A stretch of 64,000 bases of DNA, from NCBI RefSeq assembly GCF_009466385.1, contig NZ_WIAQ01000007.1:62001-126000 (forward strand), given 5' to 3'. Each line of letters opens with the position of its first letter. The first letter of the stretch is position 1. Source of the stretch: Peribacillus tepidiphilus (GTDB lineage Bacteria; Bacillota; Bacilli; Bacillales; DSM-1321). A program made the translations under genes and the position numbers. Of this stretch, positions 48,234 through 57,722 are shown piece after piece. The notes under the pieces were generated by a model. That model saw only the letters and a program-made list of their open reading frames with translations. It was not told the DNA's origin and made no database searches.

Positions 48234-48818
48234 TTACTTTTCTAATTTAAATTTTTGCTTATAGAATCGTTTAATTTTATTTTCGGTCGTTCTTAAAGGA
48301 ATGTGAAGTTCTTTTAATAAATTTAAAAAATCTTCATACCCTTTTTTTTCATCAGGAACTTCATATTCTAACTCAAAGTCTTCCACCCCGAGATAAAAGC
48401 TATGGTCCACCACTAATAAGCCGTTACGATATTGGATTTCAGCTCTCTTTGTTGTCAAGGTTCCAAAAAAGATGATGTCCTGAACGGAAACACCCATATT
48501 TTCAATCAACTCACTGATTTTCCCGGAAAGCTTTTGTTTATTATGTAAATAAGATAGGGCCTTCTCCTCGTCTAATCGTTCATTGCTTTCTAATAAGCCG
48601 TTTGGGTGAGGCTGTTTCAAGGTCATTTCATAACAGCCCTTTTTCTTTCGGATTCGAAGGGCAGAGCCTTTTTCCTTTAAGGAGAAGGAGGGAGTATCAA
48701 AATAATGATTCTCCTGAGTGATAAAATGTTCCTCTGATAATTGAAAATGATTGGTGATTCGCATGAATTCTTCTTTGGTGAGCATATTCTTAAATTCAAT
48801 TTCAAGGTTTTGGTTCAT
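48234..48818 (-). CDS. yjbK: CYTH-domain protein YjbK
   Basis: 194 residues from the ATG at 48818, behind AGGAAGGG. The CYTH signature E-x-E-x-K is at residues 6-10 (EIEFK), with LRIRKKKGCYEMTLKQP and ELEYEV supplying further charged residues of the tunnel that binds triphosphates and divalent metals. Related proteins are inorganic triphosphatases or adenylate cyclases. Function in Bacillus is unproven. Divergent from yjbL. Confidence 0.88.
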   Translation of the reverse strand: MNQNLEIEFKNMLTKEEFMRITNHFQLSEEHFITQENHYFDTPSFSLKEKGSALRIRKKKGCYEMTLKQPHPNGLLESNERLDEEKALSYLHNKQKLSGKISELIENMGVSVQDIIFFGTLTTKRAEIQYRNGLLVVDHSFYLGVEDFELEYEVPDEKKGYEDFLNLLKELHIPLRTTENKIKRFYKQKFKLEK

Positions 48819-48958
48819 CGTACCCTTCCTTTCTGTTATAGAAATGATTGTACCATTAGTTGAGCCTCCTGCTCTACAGTCTGTTTCCAATTGCTTCAAA
48901 TTTACGAAATCTTGAAATGATGTGGTAAAATGAAAATGTTAATATGGGAGGTTTTGTC

Positions 48959-49327
48959 ATGCGAAAGAAATTACAAGTAAAATCGATCGAAATAAATAAG
49001 GAAAAGTTATTTTTACATCTTGATCAAACCTATTCTTTGGAAGGGGTTACCCCGAAGGAACAGATGTTAGCTGATTCAGATGGATTGGCTTTTATATACA
49101 TAGCAGAAGAAAAGGATGAATATATTTATATTTCGATACCGGAAAAAGTATGGCCACAGCTTAAAAAAGGACTGGAATCCGATTATTCCGTTTTTCTTAA
49201 GGGGTCAGAACAGGATTTGGAGCTTACAGGATTTAACGAAGAATTAAGGTATTTGGTTTCTAATATTGAAGGAAATAGCAATTATGGAGAAGAAATGGTA
49301 AATAAGGTAGAAAACATCTTTAAGTAG
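48959..49327 (+). CDS. yjbL: YjbL, UPF0738 family protein
   Basis: 122 residues from the ATG at 48959 behind GGGAGG; same size as B. subtilis YjbL. Starts MRKKLQVKSIEINKEKLFLH. Acidic, soluble, no motif of known activity. Precedes relQ by 26 bases, so the two are probably one transcript. Confidence 0.85.
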   Translation: MRKKLQVKSIEINKEKLFLHLDQTYSLEGVTPKEQMLADSDGLAFIYIAEEKDEYIYISIPEKVWPQLKKGLESDYSVFLKGSEQDLELTGFNEELRYLVSNIEGNSNYGEEMVNKVENIFK

Positions 49328-49353
49328 CAGGTTCAGATAGGTGGTGTTGTCGC

Positions 49354-49983
49354 ATGGTGAATTGGGATGACTTTTTAGCGCCCTATAAGCAAGCGGTTGA
49401 GGAGCTAAAGGTAAAATTAAAGGGAATGAGAACACAATTTGAAAGGGAAAATACCCATTCCCCCATTGAATTTGTAACAGGCAGAGTAAAGCCGGTTGCG
49501 AGCATTCTCGATAAGGCAGCTAGCAAGAATATTCCGCTTGAGAGGATCGACCAGGAAATACAGGATATTGCAGGCTTGAGGATGATGTGCCAGTTTGTAG
49601 ACGACATAATGAAGGTGGTTCAGTTATTAAGACAGCGAAATGATTTTGAAATCGTAGAAGAAAGAGATTATATTTCTCATAAAAAAGCCAGTGGGTATCG
49701 CTCCTATCATGTTGTTATTCGCTATCCTGTTCAAACGATTCATGGGGAGAAAAAAATTTTGGTTGAAATTCAAATTAGGACTCTTGCCATGAATTTTTGG
49801 GCAACGATTGAGCATTCCTTAAATTATAAGTATAAAGGGCAATTTCCAGAGGATATTCGTCTTCGTTTGAAACGAGCGGCAGAGGCGGCATTTCTGCTAG
49901 ATGAGGAAATGTCTAAAATCCGCTTTGAAATTCAGGAAGCCCAAAGAGTTTTTTTACGAAAACTAGAAGGACAGGAAGAGTAA
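49354..49983 (+). CDS. sasB: small alarmone synthetase RelQ/SasB (YjbM)
   Basis: 209 residues behind AGATAGGTGG. RelA/SpoT-type synthetase domain alone, without hydrolase or regulatory parts: GRVKPVASILDK, IAGLRMMCQFVDDI, SGYRSYHVVIRYP, VEIQIRTLAMNFWATIEHSLNYK are the expected catalytic segments. The enzyme makes (p)ppGpp as a tetramer. Same neighbours as in B. subtilis (yjbL, nadF). Confidence 0.93.
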   Translation: MVNWDDFLAPYKQAVEELKVKLKGMRTQFERENTHSPIEFVTGRVKPVASILDKAASKNIPLERIDQEIQDIAGLRMMCQFVDDIMKVVQLLRQRNDFEIVEERDYISHKKASGYRSYHVVIRYPVQTIHGEKKILVEIQIRTLAMNFWATIEHSLNYKYKGQFPEDIRLRLKRAAEAAFLLDEEMSKIRFEIQEAQRVFLRKLEGQEE

Positions 49984-50037
49984 GCCTTGTCTTTTAACAT
50001 AATTGAATTGGTTAAAAAACTATAATAGGGGGAGCCT

Positions 50038-50832
50038 ATGAAATTTGCTGTCACTTCAAAAGGGGATCAAAAGTCGAATACCCTTATGCATAAAATGAGA
50101 TCATATTTGCTTGATTTTCAACTTCAATATGATGAAGAAAAGCCTGATATCGTAATATCTGTTGGTGGGGATGGCACGTTGTTATATGCTTTCCATCGAT
50201 ATAAGAGCCGACTGGATAAAACGGCTTTTGTCGGTGTGCACACTGGACACCTGGGGTTTTATGCAGATTGGACTCCAGACGAGATTGAGAAGCTTGTCAT
50301 TGCAATCGCCAAAACTCACTACCAGATTGTTGAATATCCACTTCTTGAGGTGATTGTTCGCTACCAGCACGGAGGTAAGGAAACGAAGTATCTTGCGCTC
50401 AATGAATCTACCGTAAAAAGTGTTGAAGGAACATTGGTCATGGATGTGGAGATTAAAGGTCAGAAATTCGAAACGTTTCGGGGAGATGGCTTGTGTGTTT
50501 CTACTCCTTCAGGAAGCACGGCCTATAATAAAGCATTGGGGGGAGCCATCATTCATCCATCGATCAGAGCTATTCAAGTTGCCGAGATGGCTTCTATTAA
50601 CAACCGAGTATTTCGGACAGTGGGCTCTCCGCTTATTTTGCCGGACCATCATACCTTTATGTTAAAACCCGTTAATCAAGTGGATTTTATTGTGACAGTT
50701 GACCACTTGCAAATTTTACATAAGGATGTTAAATCCATTCAATTTCGTGTAGCGCAAGAAAAGATCCGGTTCGCCCGCTTTAGACCTTTCCCTTTTTGGA
50801 AACGTGTCCGTGATTCCTTTATCGCAGATTAA
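50038..50832 (+). CDS. nadK: NAD kinase
   Basis: 264 residues behind GGGGGAG. ATP-NAD kinase family: [11 protein letters not shown] at residues 43-53 is the conserved GGDGT motif; LNESTVKS and [23 protein letters not shown] are the NAD-binding segments. It makes NADP. Matches B. subtilis yjbN (nadF), followed by the pseudouridine-synthase gene. Confidence 0.95.
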   Translation: MKFAVTSKGDQKSNTLMHKMRSYLLDFQLQYDEEKPDIVISVGGDGTLLYAFHRYKSRLDKTAFVGVHTGHLGFYADWTPDEIEKLVIAIAKTHYQIVEYPLLEVIVRYQHGGKETKYLALNESTVKSVEGTLVMDVEIKGQKFETFRGDGLCVSTPSGSTAYNKALGGAIIHPSIRAIQVAEMASINNRVFRTVGSPLILPDHHTFMLKPVNQVDFIVTVDHLQILHKDVKSIQFRVAQEKIRFARFRPFPFWKRVRDSFIAD

Positions 50833-50850
50833 GGAGATTGATCCATATAT

Positions 50851-51750
50851 ATGAATACAAATCATTCTTTTTCCCTCTCCTGGACAGCTGCTCAGGAGGA
50901 TGAAGGAAAGCTTTTAAGAGAATTTTTACAAGAGAAAAACATATCAAAATCTGCTTTGACGGACATTAAGTATAAAGGCGGGAAAATTGAAGTCAACGGT
51001 CGTGAGGTTACTGTAAGGCATATTTTAAAGGCCACTGAAACCATCAAGGTTTTGTTCCCACTGGAAAAACCAAGCGAGGGGTTAATTCCTGAAAGCTTAC
51101 CGCTCAATATTGTGTTTGAGGATGAATTTTTTATTGTCCTTGAAAAGCCACCGTATATGAACACCATTCCTTCAAGAGAGCATCCAACAGGAAGTGTAGC
51201 AAACGGCTTAGCGGGCTACTATGAGGAACGCGGAATCTTTTCAACCATTCATGTGGTCACTAGGCTAGACCGAGATACGTCCGGGTTGATGTTAGTTGCA
51301 AAGCATAGACACGTACATCATCTGATGAGCGAGCAGCAAAAACAAGGAACCGTAAAAAGGACGTATGAAGCTTTTGTCCATGGAATCATGAAAGAGCAAG
51401 AAGGAAAGATTGAAGCCCCTATTGGAAGAAAAGCAACAAGCATTATTGAGAGAGAAGTACGAGAAGATGGACAATATGCTTGTACATTGTATAACGTTTT
51501 GGCTACCGGCCAGGATTTCACTCATGTGGAATTGAAGCTGCTTACTGGTCGGACTCATCAAATTCGTGTGCACATGGCTTATTTGGGTCATCCTTTATTG
51601 GGGGATGAGCTGTATGGCGGGAAAAGAGACTTCATTAACAGGCAGGCTCTTCATTGCAAAGAATTGCAATTTTTTCATCCGTTTGAGGAAAAGTGGCTAA
51701 CGTTCACGTGTGATTTGCCTCAAGATATGAAGAACATTCTACATTTGTGA
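50851..51750 (+). CDS. yjbO: RluA-family 23S rRNA/tRNA pseudouridine synthase (YjbO)
   Basis: 299 residues behind AAGGAG. An S4-like N-terminal region (REFLQEKNISKSALTDIKYKGGKIEVNG) precedes the catalytic domain; Asp140 in RLDRDTSG is the conserved nucleophile and RTHQIRVHMAYLGHPLLGDELYGG the RNA-binding end. RluA-type enzymes convert specific uridines to pseudouridine. The exact target is not deducible. Confidence 0.92.
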   Translation: MNTNHSFSLSWTAAQEDEGKLLREFLQEKNISKSALTDIKYKGGKIEVNGREVTVRHILKATETIKVLFPLEKPSEGLIPESLPLNIVFEDEFFIVLEKPPYMNTIPSREHPTGSVANGLAGYYEERGIFSTIHVVTRLDRDTSGLMLVAKHRHVHHLMSEQQKQGTVKRTYEAFVHGIMKEQEGKIEAPIGRKATSIIEREVREDGQYACTLYNVLATGQDFTHVELKLLTGRTHQIRVHMAYLGHPLLGDELYGGKRDFINRQALHCKELQFFHPFEEKWLTFTCDLPQDMKNILHL

Positions 51751-51752
51751 AC

Positions 51753-51789
51753 AAAAACATCGGCAGATTAAGTTCTGCCGATGTTTTTG
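51753..51789 (+). terminator. terminator of the yjbL-sasB-nadK-yjbO cluster
   Basis: AAAAACATCGGCAGA-TTAAGT-TCTGCCGATGTTTTT is a perfect stem with both A and T tracts. Confidence 0.92.
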
Positions 51790-51845
51790 ATGTAGACAAG
51801 GTATATTTTATGTACATGTAAACGGATTAAATAGGTTTGTCAAAG

Positions 51846-52165
51846 CATATATCGGTCGTCATTTCGAGATATCAGTCGTCAGCGGTAAAATATGTTCGTC
51901 ATTTCGAGATATCGGTCGTCAGGCAGGATATATCGGTCGTCAGCTAGATATATCGGTCGTCAGGCACAGTATATCGGTCGTCATTTCGAGATATCGGTCG
52001 TCAGGCAGGATATATCGGTCGTCAGGACTAATATATCGGTCGTCAGGACCAATATATCGGTCGTCAGCTAGATATATCGGTCGTCAGGACCAATATATCG
52101 GTCGTCAGCTCAAATAGATCGGCCGTCATCCCGATTTATCGGTCGTCCGGAACTAATTATCGTCT
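51846..52165 (+). repeat. about 16-unit tandem array, TATCGGTCGTCAG family
   Basis: About 15-16 units of 20-21 bases: a fixed TATCGGTCGTCAG followed by 7-8 more variable bases, of which a few types recur (GCAGGATA, GACCAATA, CTAGATA, TTTCGAGA). It is the reverse-complement form of the arrays at 15.1 and 44.7 kb. Placed between convergent yjbO and prpE. Confidence 0.96.
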
Positions 52166-52208
52166 GTCTACAGATACATCCCAATTTTTTAAAAATAAAT
52201 GATGTACT

Positions 52209-52949
52209 TTAGTCAAAGCTCCTGAATTTCTCTTCTACTAGCGGCATGGAGGATGGGACCTGCACTAATTCGAATTCTGGATAACGAAGTGCGGTTAGTT
52301 TGCCTCCGAATACACAGCCGGTATCAATATTGTAAGTACGGTTCACTTTCCGGGCTTCACGTACTGGCGTATGTCCATAGATAATCCATGCCTCTCCTTT
52401 ATAATATTTTGCCCAATCTCGTCTGACAGGAGAGCCGTCTGGATGCTTTTCACCAGTAATGTCTCCATAAAGAACAAAAGTTTTTACCTTTTTATCATTT
52501 CTACCAATTAATTCTTCCTTAATTCCTGCATGTGCTACAATCAGCCTACCTTCATCTAATACTTGATACAGCGGTGCATCTTCATATAGTCTCATAAATT
52601 TTTGCCTGATGTCCTTTTGTTCTTTCTCCTTGAGCTGCTCATACTCTGCAACAGTCGTTTCCAGTCCGTGCGTAATTTGAACTTTATTCCCAAGAAAAAA
52701 ACGATATAATTTGTTACAATGGTTCCCTGGGCAATAGTATGCTATTTTTTCTTTTACAACGAGCTGCCATACAATTTCGATCGTTTTTAACGACTCTGGT
52801 CCACGGTCTGTTAAATCCCCGACAAAAGCGAGTCTTCGGCCTTTTGGGTGTAGAGGATATCCTTTTTCCCAGCCGTAGCCAAGCTTTTGAGTTAGGCTTT
52901 TAAATTCTTCATAGCAGCCATGAATATCGCCAATAATATCAATTTTCAT
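52209..52949 (-). CDS. prpE: bis(5'-nucleosyl)-tetraphosphatase PrpE
   Basis: 246 residues from the ATG at 52949 behind AAGGATG. Metallophosphoesterase of the PPP family: GDIHG at 7-11, GDLTDRG, GNHCNK (usually GNHD/E) and HAGI motifs in order. PrpE hydrolyses diadenosine tetraphosphate and in B. subtilis affects spore germination. Same place as B. subtilis yjbP. Asn-His-Cys in the third motif is as in PrpE. Confidence 0.93.
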   Translation of the reverse strand: MKIDIIGDIHGCYEEFKSLTQKLGYGWEKGYPLHPKGRRLAFVGDLTDRGPESLKTIEIVWQLVVKEKIAYYCPGNHCNKLYRFFLGNKVQITHGLETTVAEYEQLKEKEQKDIRQKFMRLYEDAPLYQVLDEGRLIVAHAGIKEELIGRNDKKVKTFVLYGDITGEKHPDGSPVRRDWAKYYKGEAWIIYGHTPVREARKVNRTYNIDTGCVFGGKLTALRYPEFELVQVPSSMPLVEEKFRSFD

Positions 52950-53173
52950 ATGCAAACATCCTTATCTTTTATTTCTTATATGTAGAACGTGAGCTTTATT
53001 AGTAGTATCTTAACACACCTTAGAAAATATAAAGGAATAATATAGTAGGAGCTGTACAATGTTTTCTTTTCTTTTAAGCAAGAAAAGTAGGTAGCGACAA
53101 AATATATGAAATGTTAGTATAATGAGTACGATTGTTGAAAAAAATTGTCGTTTTCAAGAGAGGGGGTACAAAC

Positions 53174-54547
53174 ATGAATGAACATGAAGAAAGAGTAAAA
53201 GAAAAAATAAATGAAGAGCTCATTCTTCAAGCCTTGAAAGAAGAAAATATTGATCTGTTCAGAGAGGAATTTACAGAACTGCATTCTTACGATCAAGCGA
53301 AGGTATTCATGAAGCTTGAAAAGGAAGAACGTTCCAAAGTTTATCAATACCTTTCTCCTGAAGAGATGGCAGGTTTATTTGAAAACCTCGAGGTTGAAGA
53401 AGACGAATATGAAGAGCTGCTTTCTGAAATGAATCCCTCTTATGTAGCAGACATGCTTTCTCACATGTACGCAGATGATGCGGTAGACGTATTAAATGAA
53501 TTAGATAAAGATCAGGTGGTAAGCTATTTAACTATCATGGATGATGAAGCTGCTCAAGAAATTAAAGGGCTGCTTCATTATGAAGAATATACAGCTGGAA
53601 GTATCATGACGACCGAGTTTATTGCGATCTCTGCCAATCAAACGGTACGGTCGGCTATGTATATATTGAAAAATGAAGCTCCACAAGCAGAAACGATTTA
53701 TTATGTGTACGTAATTGATGAGGAAAAGAAGCTGGTGGGGGTTATTTCGCTCCGTGACCTTATTGTGGCAGATGACGACACGATGATCTCAGAAATTATG
53801 AATGACCGTGTCGTTTCTGTGTCAGTAAGTGAAGACCAGGAAGAAGTAGCAAGAAAAATGAGAGACTATAACTTCTTGGCATTACCAGTTGTGGATTTTC
53901 AAAATCATCTAATCGGTATCATTACAGCCGATGACATTATGGACGTTATGGATGAGGAAGCTTCTGATGACTATTCCAAGCTGGCAGGGCTTTCTGATAT
54001 GGACCGAATGGATCGGAGCCCATTAGGAGCCGCTAAAAAAAGGCTCCCTTGGCTTGTTATTCTCTTATTCCTTGGTATGTTAACCGCTAGCTTAATTGGC
54101 CGATTTGAAGCCACGTTGAATCAAAAAGCAATTCTTGCTGTTTTTATTCCTTTAATTGCAGGGATGGCTGGTAATACAGGAACACAAGCCTTGGCGGTTG
54201 CAGTCCGCGGTATTGCAACAGGAGACCTTGAAAAGGAGAGCAAATGGAAGCTGATTGTACGGGAAGCAGGAACAGGTGTCATCACTGGAGCAACCTGTGG
54301 GATTTTAGTAACCTTTATTGTGTATTTTTGGCAAGGAGATTTATTCTTAGGCTTTTTAGTAGGCCTTTCCATTTTTTCAACCCTAGTGGTTGCCACACTT
54401 GCAGGTTCCTTGGTTCCATTACTTATGCATAAAATGAAAATTGACCCTGCAGTTGCGTCAGGACCATTTATTACAACCATTAATGACATTATTAGTATTT
54501 TAATATACTTTGGCATGGCGACTTTGTTTATGGGGTATCTTTCATAA
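53174..54547 (+). CDS. mgtE: magnesium transporter MgtE
   Basis: 457 residues from the ATG at 53174, behind GAGAGGGGG. N-terminal helical MgtE domain (1-130), two CBS domains (about 135-260, MTTEFIAISANQTV... and MNDRVVSVSVSEDQEEVARK), then five membrane helices with the conserved GNTGTQ and TTINDIISILIYF segments that form the Mg2+ pore. The cytoplasmic part senses Mg2+ and closes the channel. No M-box riboswitch is visible in the 220-base leader. Confidence 0.95.
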   Translation: MNEHEERVKEKINEELILQALKEENIDLFREEFTELHSYDQAKVFMKLEKEERSKVYQYLSPEEMAGLFENLEVEEDEYEELLSEMNPSYVADMLSHMYADDAVDVLNELDKDQVVSYLTIMDDEAAQEIKGLLHYEEYTAGSIMTTEFIAISANQTVRSAMYILKNEAPQAETIYYVYVIDEEKKLVGVISLRDLIVADDDTMISEIMNDRVVSVSVSEDQEEVARKMRDYNFLALPVVDFQNHLIGIITADDIMDVMDEEASDDYSKLAGLSDMDRMDRSPLGAAKKRLPWLVILLFLGMLTASLIGRFEATLNQKAILAVFIPLIAGMAGNTGTQALAVAVRGIATGDLEKESKWKLIVREAGTGVITGATCGILVTFIVYFWQGDLFLGFLVGLSIFSTLVVATLAGSLVPLLMHKMKIDPAVASGPFITTINDIISILIYFGMATLFMGYLS

Positions 54548-54593
54548 AGGAAGAAGAGAGTGAGAGTTAGAGCTAAGCAGCATTTGAAGAGTA

Positions 54594-54627
54594 GAGAGTG
54601 ACTGATTCAGTCATTCTCTTTTTTATT
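54594..54627 (+). terminator. terminator of mgtE
   Basis: AGAGAGTGACTGA and TCAGTCATTCTCT form the stem (one G-T pair), followed by TTTTTATT. Confidence 0.85.
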
Positions 54628-54734
54628 AAAATAGTATGACAGGCTCCACTACTTTTAAGAAGGTCGGTCCTGTTTTTTGTTTGCAAAAAAATAATACAGG
54701 AAGGGAAAAGCCTTTTACTTTTCTTTTTATTCGT

Positions 54735-54763
54735 TATAATATATTCTTAGTACTAGGTACTAA
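54735..54763 (+). promoter_or_regulatory. FapR operator and -10 box of fabI
   Basis: TTAGTACTAGGTACTAA (54747-54763) is a full FapR palindrome. TATAAT at 54735-54740 lies just upstream, so bound FapR would cover the transcription start. Malonyl-CoA relieves FapR repression, tying fabI to fatty-acid demand. Confidence 0.92.
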
Positions 54764-54791
54764 TAACTTGTATAAAATAGGAGGCAAAAAA

Positions 54792-55559
54792 ATGACGCTT
54801 TCTTTATCTGGAAAAACGTATGTTGTAATGGGAGTCGCTAATAAAAGAAGTATTGCTTGGGGAATTGCGAGAGCACTTCACAGTGTAGGTGCAAAATTAA
54901 TCTTTACCTATGCAGGGGAACGCTTAGAGAAAAGTGTAAGAGAATTGGCTGAATCTCTAGATGGAGAATCCCTCGTTCTCCCATGTGATGTTACAAGCGA
55001 CGAAGATATTGAAAAATGCTTTGCAACAATTAAGGAGCAAGCTGGAGTCATCCACGGTATTGCTCATTGTATTGCTTTTGCCAATAAAGAAGAGCTTGAT
55101 GGTGACTATATGAATACAACAAGAGAGGGTTTTTTGTTGGCTCATAACATCAGTTCATACAGCTTAACGGCTGTTGCGAAAGCTGCTGAAGGTTTAATGA
55201 CAGAAGGAGGCAGCATTGTTACGTTAACGTACTTAGGTGGAGAAAGAGTAGTCCCTAACTACAATGTAATGGGTGTTGCCAAGGCTTCACTCGAAGCTAG
55301 CGTTAAATATTTGGCAAATGATTTAGGAAAGAAAGGAATTCGAGTAAATTCCATTTCTGCAGGTCCAATTCGTACATTGTCTGCAAAAGGGGTTAGCGAT
55401 TTTAATTCCATCCTTAAGGAAATTGAAGAACGTGCTCCGCTCCGTCGTACTACGACACAAGAAGAGGTAGGGGACACAGCGGTATTTTTATTCAGTGATA
55501 TGTCAAGAGGGATTACTGGGGAAAATATTCATGTTGACTCTGGTTTTCATATCCTGTAA
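54792..55559 (+). CDS. fabI: enoyl-ACP reductase FabI
   Basis: 255 residues from the ATG at 54792 behind ATAGGAGG; an upstream open frame is not used. Short-chain-dehydrogenase fold: GVANKRSIAWGIA near residue 14 binds NADH, and the Tyr-x6-Lys pair (YNVMGVAK) is catalytic. It carries out the last reduction in each fatty-acid elongation cycle. It is the target of triclosan. Same place as B. subtilis yjbW/fabI next to cotO. Confidence 0.96.
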   Translation: MTLSLSGKTYVVMGVANKRSIAWGIARALHSVGAKLIFTYAGERLEKSVRELAESLDGESLVLPCDVTSDEDIEKCFATIKEQAGVIHGIAHCIAFANKEELDGDYMNTTREGFLLAHNISSYSLTAVAKAAEGLMTEGGSIVTLTYLGGERVVPNYNVMGVAKASLEASVKYLANDLGKKGIRVNSISAGPIRTLSAKGVSDFNSILKEIEERAPLRRTTTQEEVGDTAVFLFSDMSRGITGENIHVDSGFHIL

Positions 55560-55571
55560 AAATTGCTGGAT

Positions 55572-55641
55572 AAGGGACAGATTCGTTCTGTGCGCAATCT
55601 TGCTATGTGATTGTGACACAGGGGTTCTGTCCCTTTTCTAT
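55572..55641 (+). terminator. terminator of fabI
   Basis: AAGGGACAGA and TCTGTCCCTT enclose about 45 bases with further pairing, followed by TTCTATTTTT. Confidence 0.7.
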
Positions 55642-55779
55642 TTTTAATTAGTTGAGTTCTCCATTTTTCGAAGAAAGAAAAATAACATATATTTTCTGTT
55701 TTTGAATATATTTTACAAAAAATACTGTCTAGAGGATCCTTCAGGATTATTCTCTCGACGATTTCATGGAGGGAAATAA

Positions 55780-56361
55780 ATGAGTAGAGAAAAGGATGAA
55801 AAAAAGAAAACGCCATTTATGTATATCATTCAGCCATCCATTTCGCCTCCTCAGCAAAATATGCAGTCAGAATACCGTAGTAAGAGAAAGTCCAAAGAAG
55901 TGGTAGAAATAGATGATGAAAGCAATGCTCAACGTAAACCTCATGCATCAAATGGAATGGAAGTTACCAATATTAGTCAAACAGAACATGCATATGAAGA
56001 AAGCTTTTCAGAAATGGAGGTTGTTGAGGTTAGTACGAGTATTGAGCAAAATGCTGAAAAAGAGTTGGACATGGAGAATTCTGTTGCTAGGGAATTGATT
56101 TTAGACGAAGAAACGATTGAAAAAAATAATAAAAAAAAGAAATTCAGTGAAATGTCTAAAGAAGAGTTAATGAACTTTTTAGCCCGGATTCCTCTTGTGG
56201 TTCCAAAGCCGATTTGTGAAATGGTTATTAATGGTACTGCTATACAAGGATCGATCGAAAAGAAAAAAGGGGATCTTTACCTTATTAAGACGGGTTTTGG
56301 ACAAAAACAGGTGGAGTGTAAATTGGAGGATATTGAATCGATTAAAGTATTGAGTTTATAA
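55780..56361 (+). CDS. cotO: spore coat morphogenetic protein CotO
   Basis: 193 residues behind GGAGGG (B. subtilis 227). Starts with KKTPFMYIIQPSISPPQ, the CotO N-terminal motif, followed by a long charged, poorly conserved middle and a conserved C-terminus (MSKEELMNFLARIPLVVPKPICEMVINGT...). CotO helps assemble the outer coat with CotH. Lies between fabI and the coat gene cotZ as in B. subtilis. Confidence 0.88.
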   Translation: MSREKDEKKKTPFMYIIQPSISPPQQNMQSEYRSKRKSKEVVEIDDESNAQRKPHASNGMEVTNISQTEHAYEESFSEMEVVEVSTSIEQNAEKELDMENSVARELILDEETIEKNNKKKKFSEMSKEELMNFLARIPLVVPKPICEMVINGTAIQGSIEKKKGDLYLIKTGFGQKQVECKLEDIESIKVLSL

Positions 56362-56378
56362 AGAGGAAAAAGAAAGGA

Positions 56379-56399
56379 GGCTACTGCTTAGCAGTAGCC
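56379..56399. terminator. bidirectional hairpin between cotO and cotZ
   Basis: GGCTACTGC-TTA-GCAGTAGCC, with TTCTG on the right and, on the minus strand, TCCTTTCTTTTT. Confidence 0.72.
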
Positions 56400-56405
56400 T
56401 TCTGA

Positions 56406-56954
56406 TTAGAAGTGGGTTTTCACAGGTGATAAGCAAGAAACGGAAGTAAATGCATTTAAATCAACTGTAATACAAACGCCAGTTCGTCTAATTCTTCTAG
56501 CCTTATCTAGTTTCTTTAAGAATTTATCAAAGTCCGATTTATCATCATTTTTACCATGCTTGTGAAATTCAGAGAATTCTCTGGAGTCACTTGAATCTGA
56601 ACTTTCATCTCTAAAAGAATCTTGGGAAAAATCTATAGGCTCTAATAATTCTAATGTTGCACAGCAATTTTTATCTACTTCATTAACACGGAATAAAAAA
56701 CTACGCTCAACATTATATAAATCATTGCCAAATCTGCTTCTTCTAGCACCTACTCCTTCAAATGGTTTACAATTGCAAGTTAACAGTAATGGGATCGTAT
56801 CAAAATTATCTCTATTTTCACGACCCGTTAATTCCCTAACTGCTTGGTTACAACTTGAATCACAGTCGCGATCAACTCTATCCTGAGCTTCGGCAACTGC
56901 ACGTAATGCATCACAAACACATTCTTTTGTAGATCTATCATGTCCACAACCCAT
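56406..56954 (-). CDS. cotZ: CotY/CotZ-family cysteine-rich spore coat protein
   Basis: 182 residues with AGGAGGAAT before the ATG. MGCGHDRSTKECVCDALRAVAEAQD is the typical Cys-rich CotZ/CotY/ExsY start; LLLTCNCKPFEG and VEVDKNCCATLELL-like segments carry further paired cysteines, and the C-terminus ends in a strand-rich TGVCITVDLNAFTSVSCL. These proteins self-assemble into cross-linked crust or exosporium layers. The middle has a Ser/Asp-rich insert. Only one family member is present, while B. subtilis has cotY and cotZ together. Confidence 0.9.
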   Translation of the reverse strand: MGCGHDRSTKECVCDALRAVAEAQDRVDRDCDSSCNQAVRELTGRENRDNFDTIPLLLTCNCKPFEGVGARRSRFGNDLYNVERSFLFRVNEVDKNCCATLELLEPIDFSQDSFRDESSDSSDSREFSEFHKHGKNDDKSDFDKFLKKLDKARRIRRTGVCITVDLNAFTSVSCLSPVKTHF

Positions 56955-57111
56955 TGAAATTCCTCCTATAATATATTTGACTTATGTCACTTACAGAGTA
57001 TGAAAGTGTACTAGAAAAGGTATGAGATAGATGCCTATTTCAAAAACGATAGACAAGTCAAAATTAATGACAGCATCTCAAACTTTTTATTCATAATATG
57101 GAGGTGTAAAG

Positions 57112-57465
57112 ATGTTTGACAATGTTTTTCACTTTTTATTATTGGGATTAGCCAGCTTTCGTCTGACTCGGCTGATTGTTTTTGATAAAATTACGGAATT
57201 TTTGCGATCACCATTCTTTGATGAAGTAGAAGAAGAGGAAAACGGAGTCAAAGAAATTTATTTCATTCCCAAAAAAGATGGTTTAAAAGGTTGGATTGGG
57301 GAACTGCTAAGTTGTTATTGGTGTATAGGAGTTTGGGTTTCCATCATTCTTGTATTTTCGTATTACTTCATACCGTCCTGGTCTGGGCCTGTCATTACCG
57401 TTCTAGCTGTAGCAGGACTCGCTTCCTTCTTTGAAACAGCTGTACAAAATTGGCTTAAATCATAA
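57112..57465 (+). CDS. yjcA: sporulation membrane protein YjcA (DUF1360)
   Basis: 117 residues behind TGGAGGTG. DUF1360: an N-terminal LLGLASFRLTRLIVFDKI signature, a hydrophilic charged insert, then LLSCYWCIGVWVSIILV with the conserved Cys pair and two C-terminal hydrophobic helices. B. subtilis YjcA is a sporulation protein beside the cot genes. Function unknown. Confidence 0.88.
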   Translation: MFDNVFHFLLLGLASFRLTRLIVFDKITEFLRSPFFDEVEEEENGVKEIYFIPKKDGLKGWIGELLSCYWCIGVWVSIILVFSYYFIPSWSGPVITVLAVAGLASFFETAVQNWLKS

Positions 57466-57579
57466 TGAAGAGTAAATGGATAAAAAGAGCATTTCAATAG
57501 GCTATTTGTACAGGCAAACTTTGTCCGTTCTCATATCCTAAAGTATGAAGCAGATATTATGGATGGGAGGAGGATTAAC

Positions 57580-57714
57580 ATGATGCAAAAGATATATAAA
57601 ACTTCTGGTGGAACCAATTCAAGTCCAAAAAGTGAAAGCCAATACAAAAATCAAAGCCAACCAATGATGAAAAAGAATGGATGTGGCTGTGGAAAACAGA
57701 AAAAATCATACTAA
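57580..57714 (+). CDS. 44-residue basic protein with GCGCGK tail
   Basis: The ATG at 57580 follows GGGAGGAGG. The 44 codons give a Ser/Asn/Gln/Lys-rich peptide ending in MMKKNGCGCGKQKKSY. Clustered Cys near the end and neighbours yjcA, cotZ suggest a minor spore-coat peptide, which is inference. Two copies of a terminator follow. Missed by length cut-offs. Confidence 0.6.
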   Translation: MMQKIYKTSGGTNSSPKSESQYKNQSQPMMKKNGCGCGKQKKSY

Positions 57715-57722
57715 CATAATGT

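Noticed and set aside
52956-53173. M-box riboswitch before mgtE
   Set aside because: The conserved M-box core could not be found in the leader.
54636-54791. Upstream extension of fabI
   Set aside because: Would include the promoter and FapR box; the ATG at 54792 has AGGAGG and the family N-terminus.
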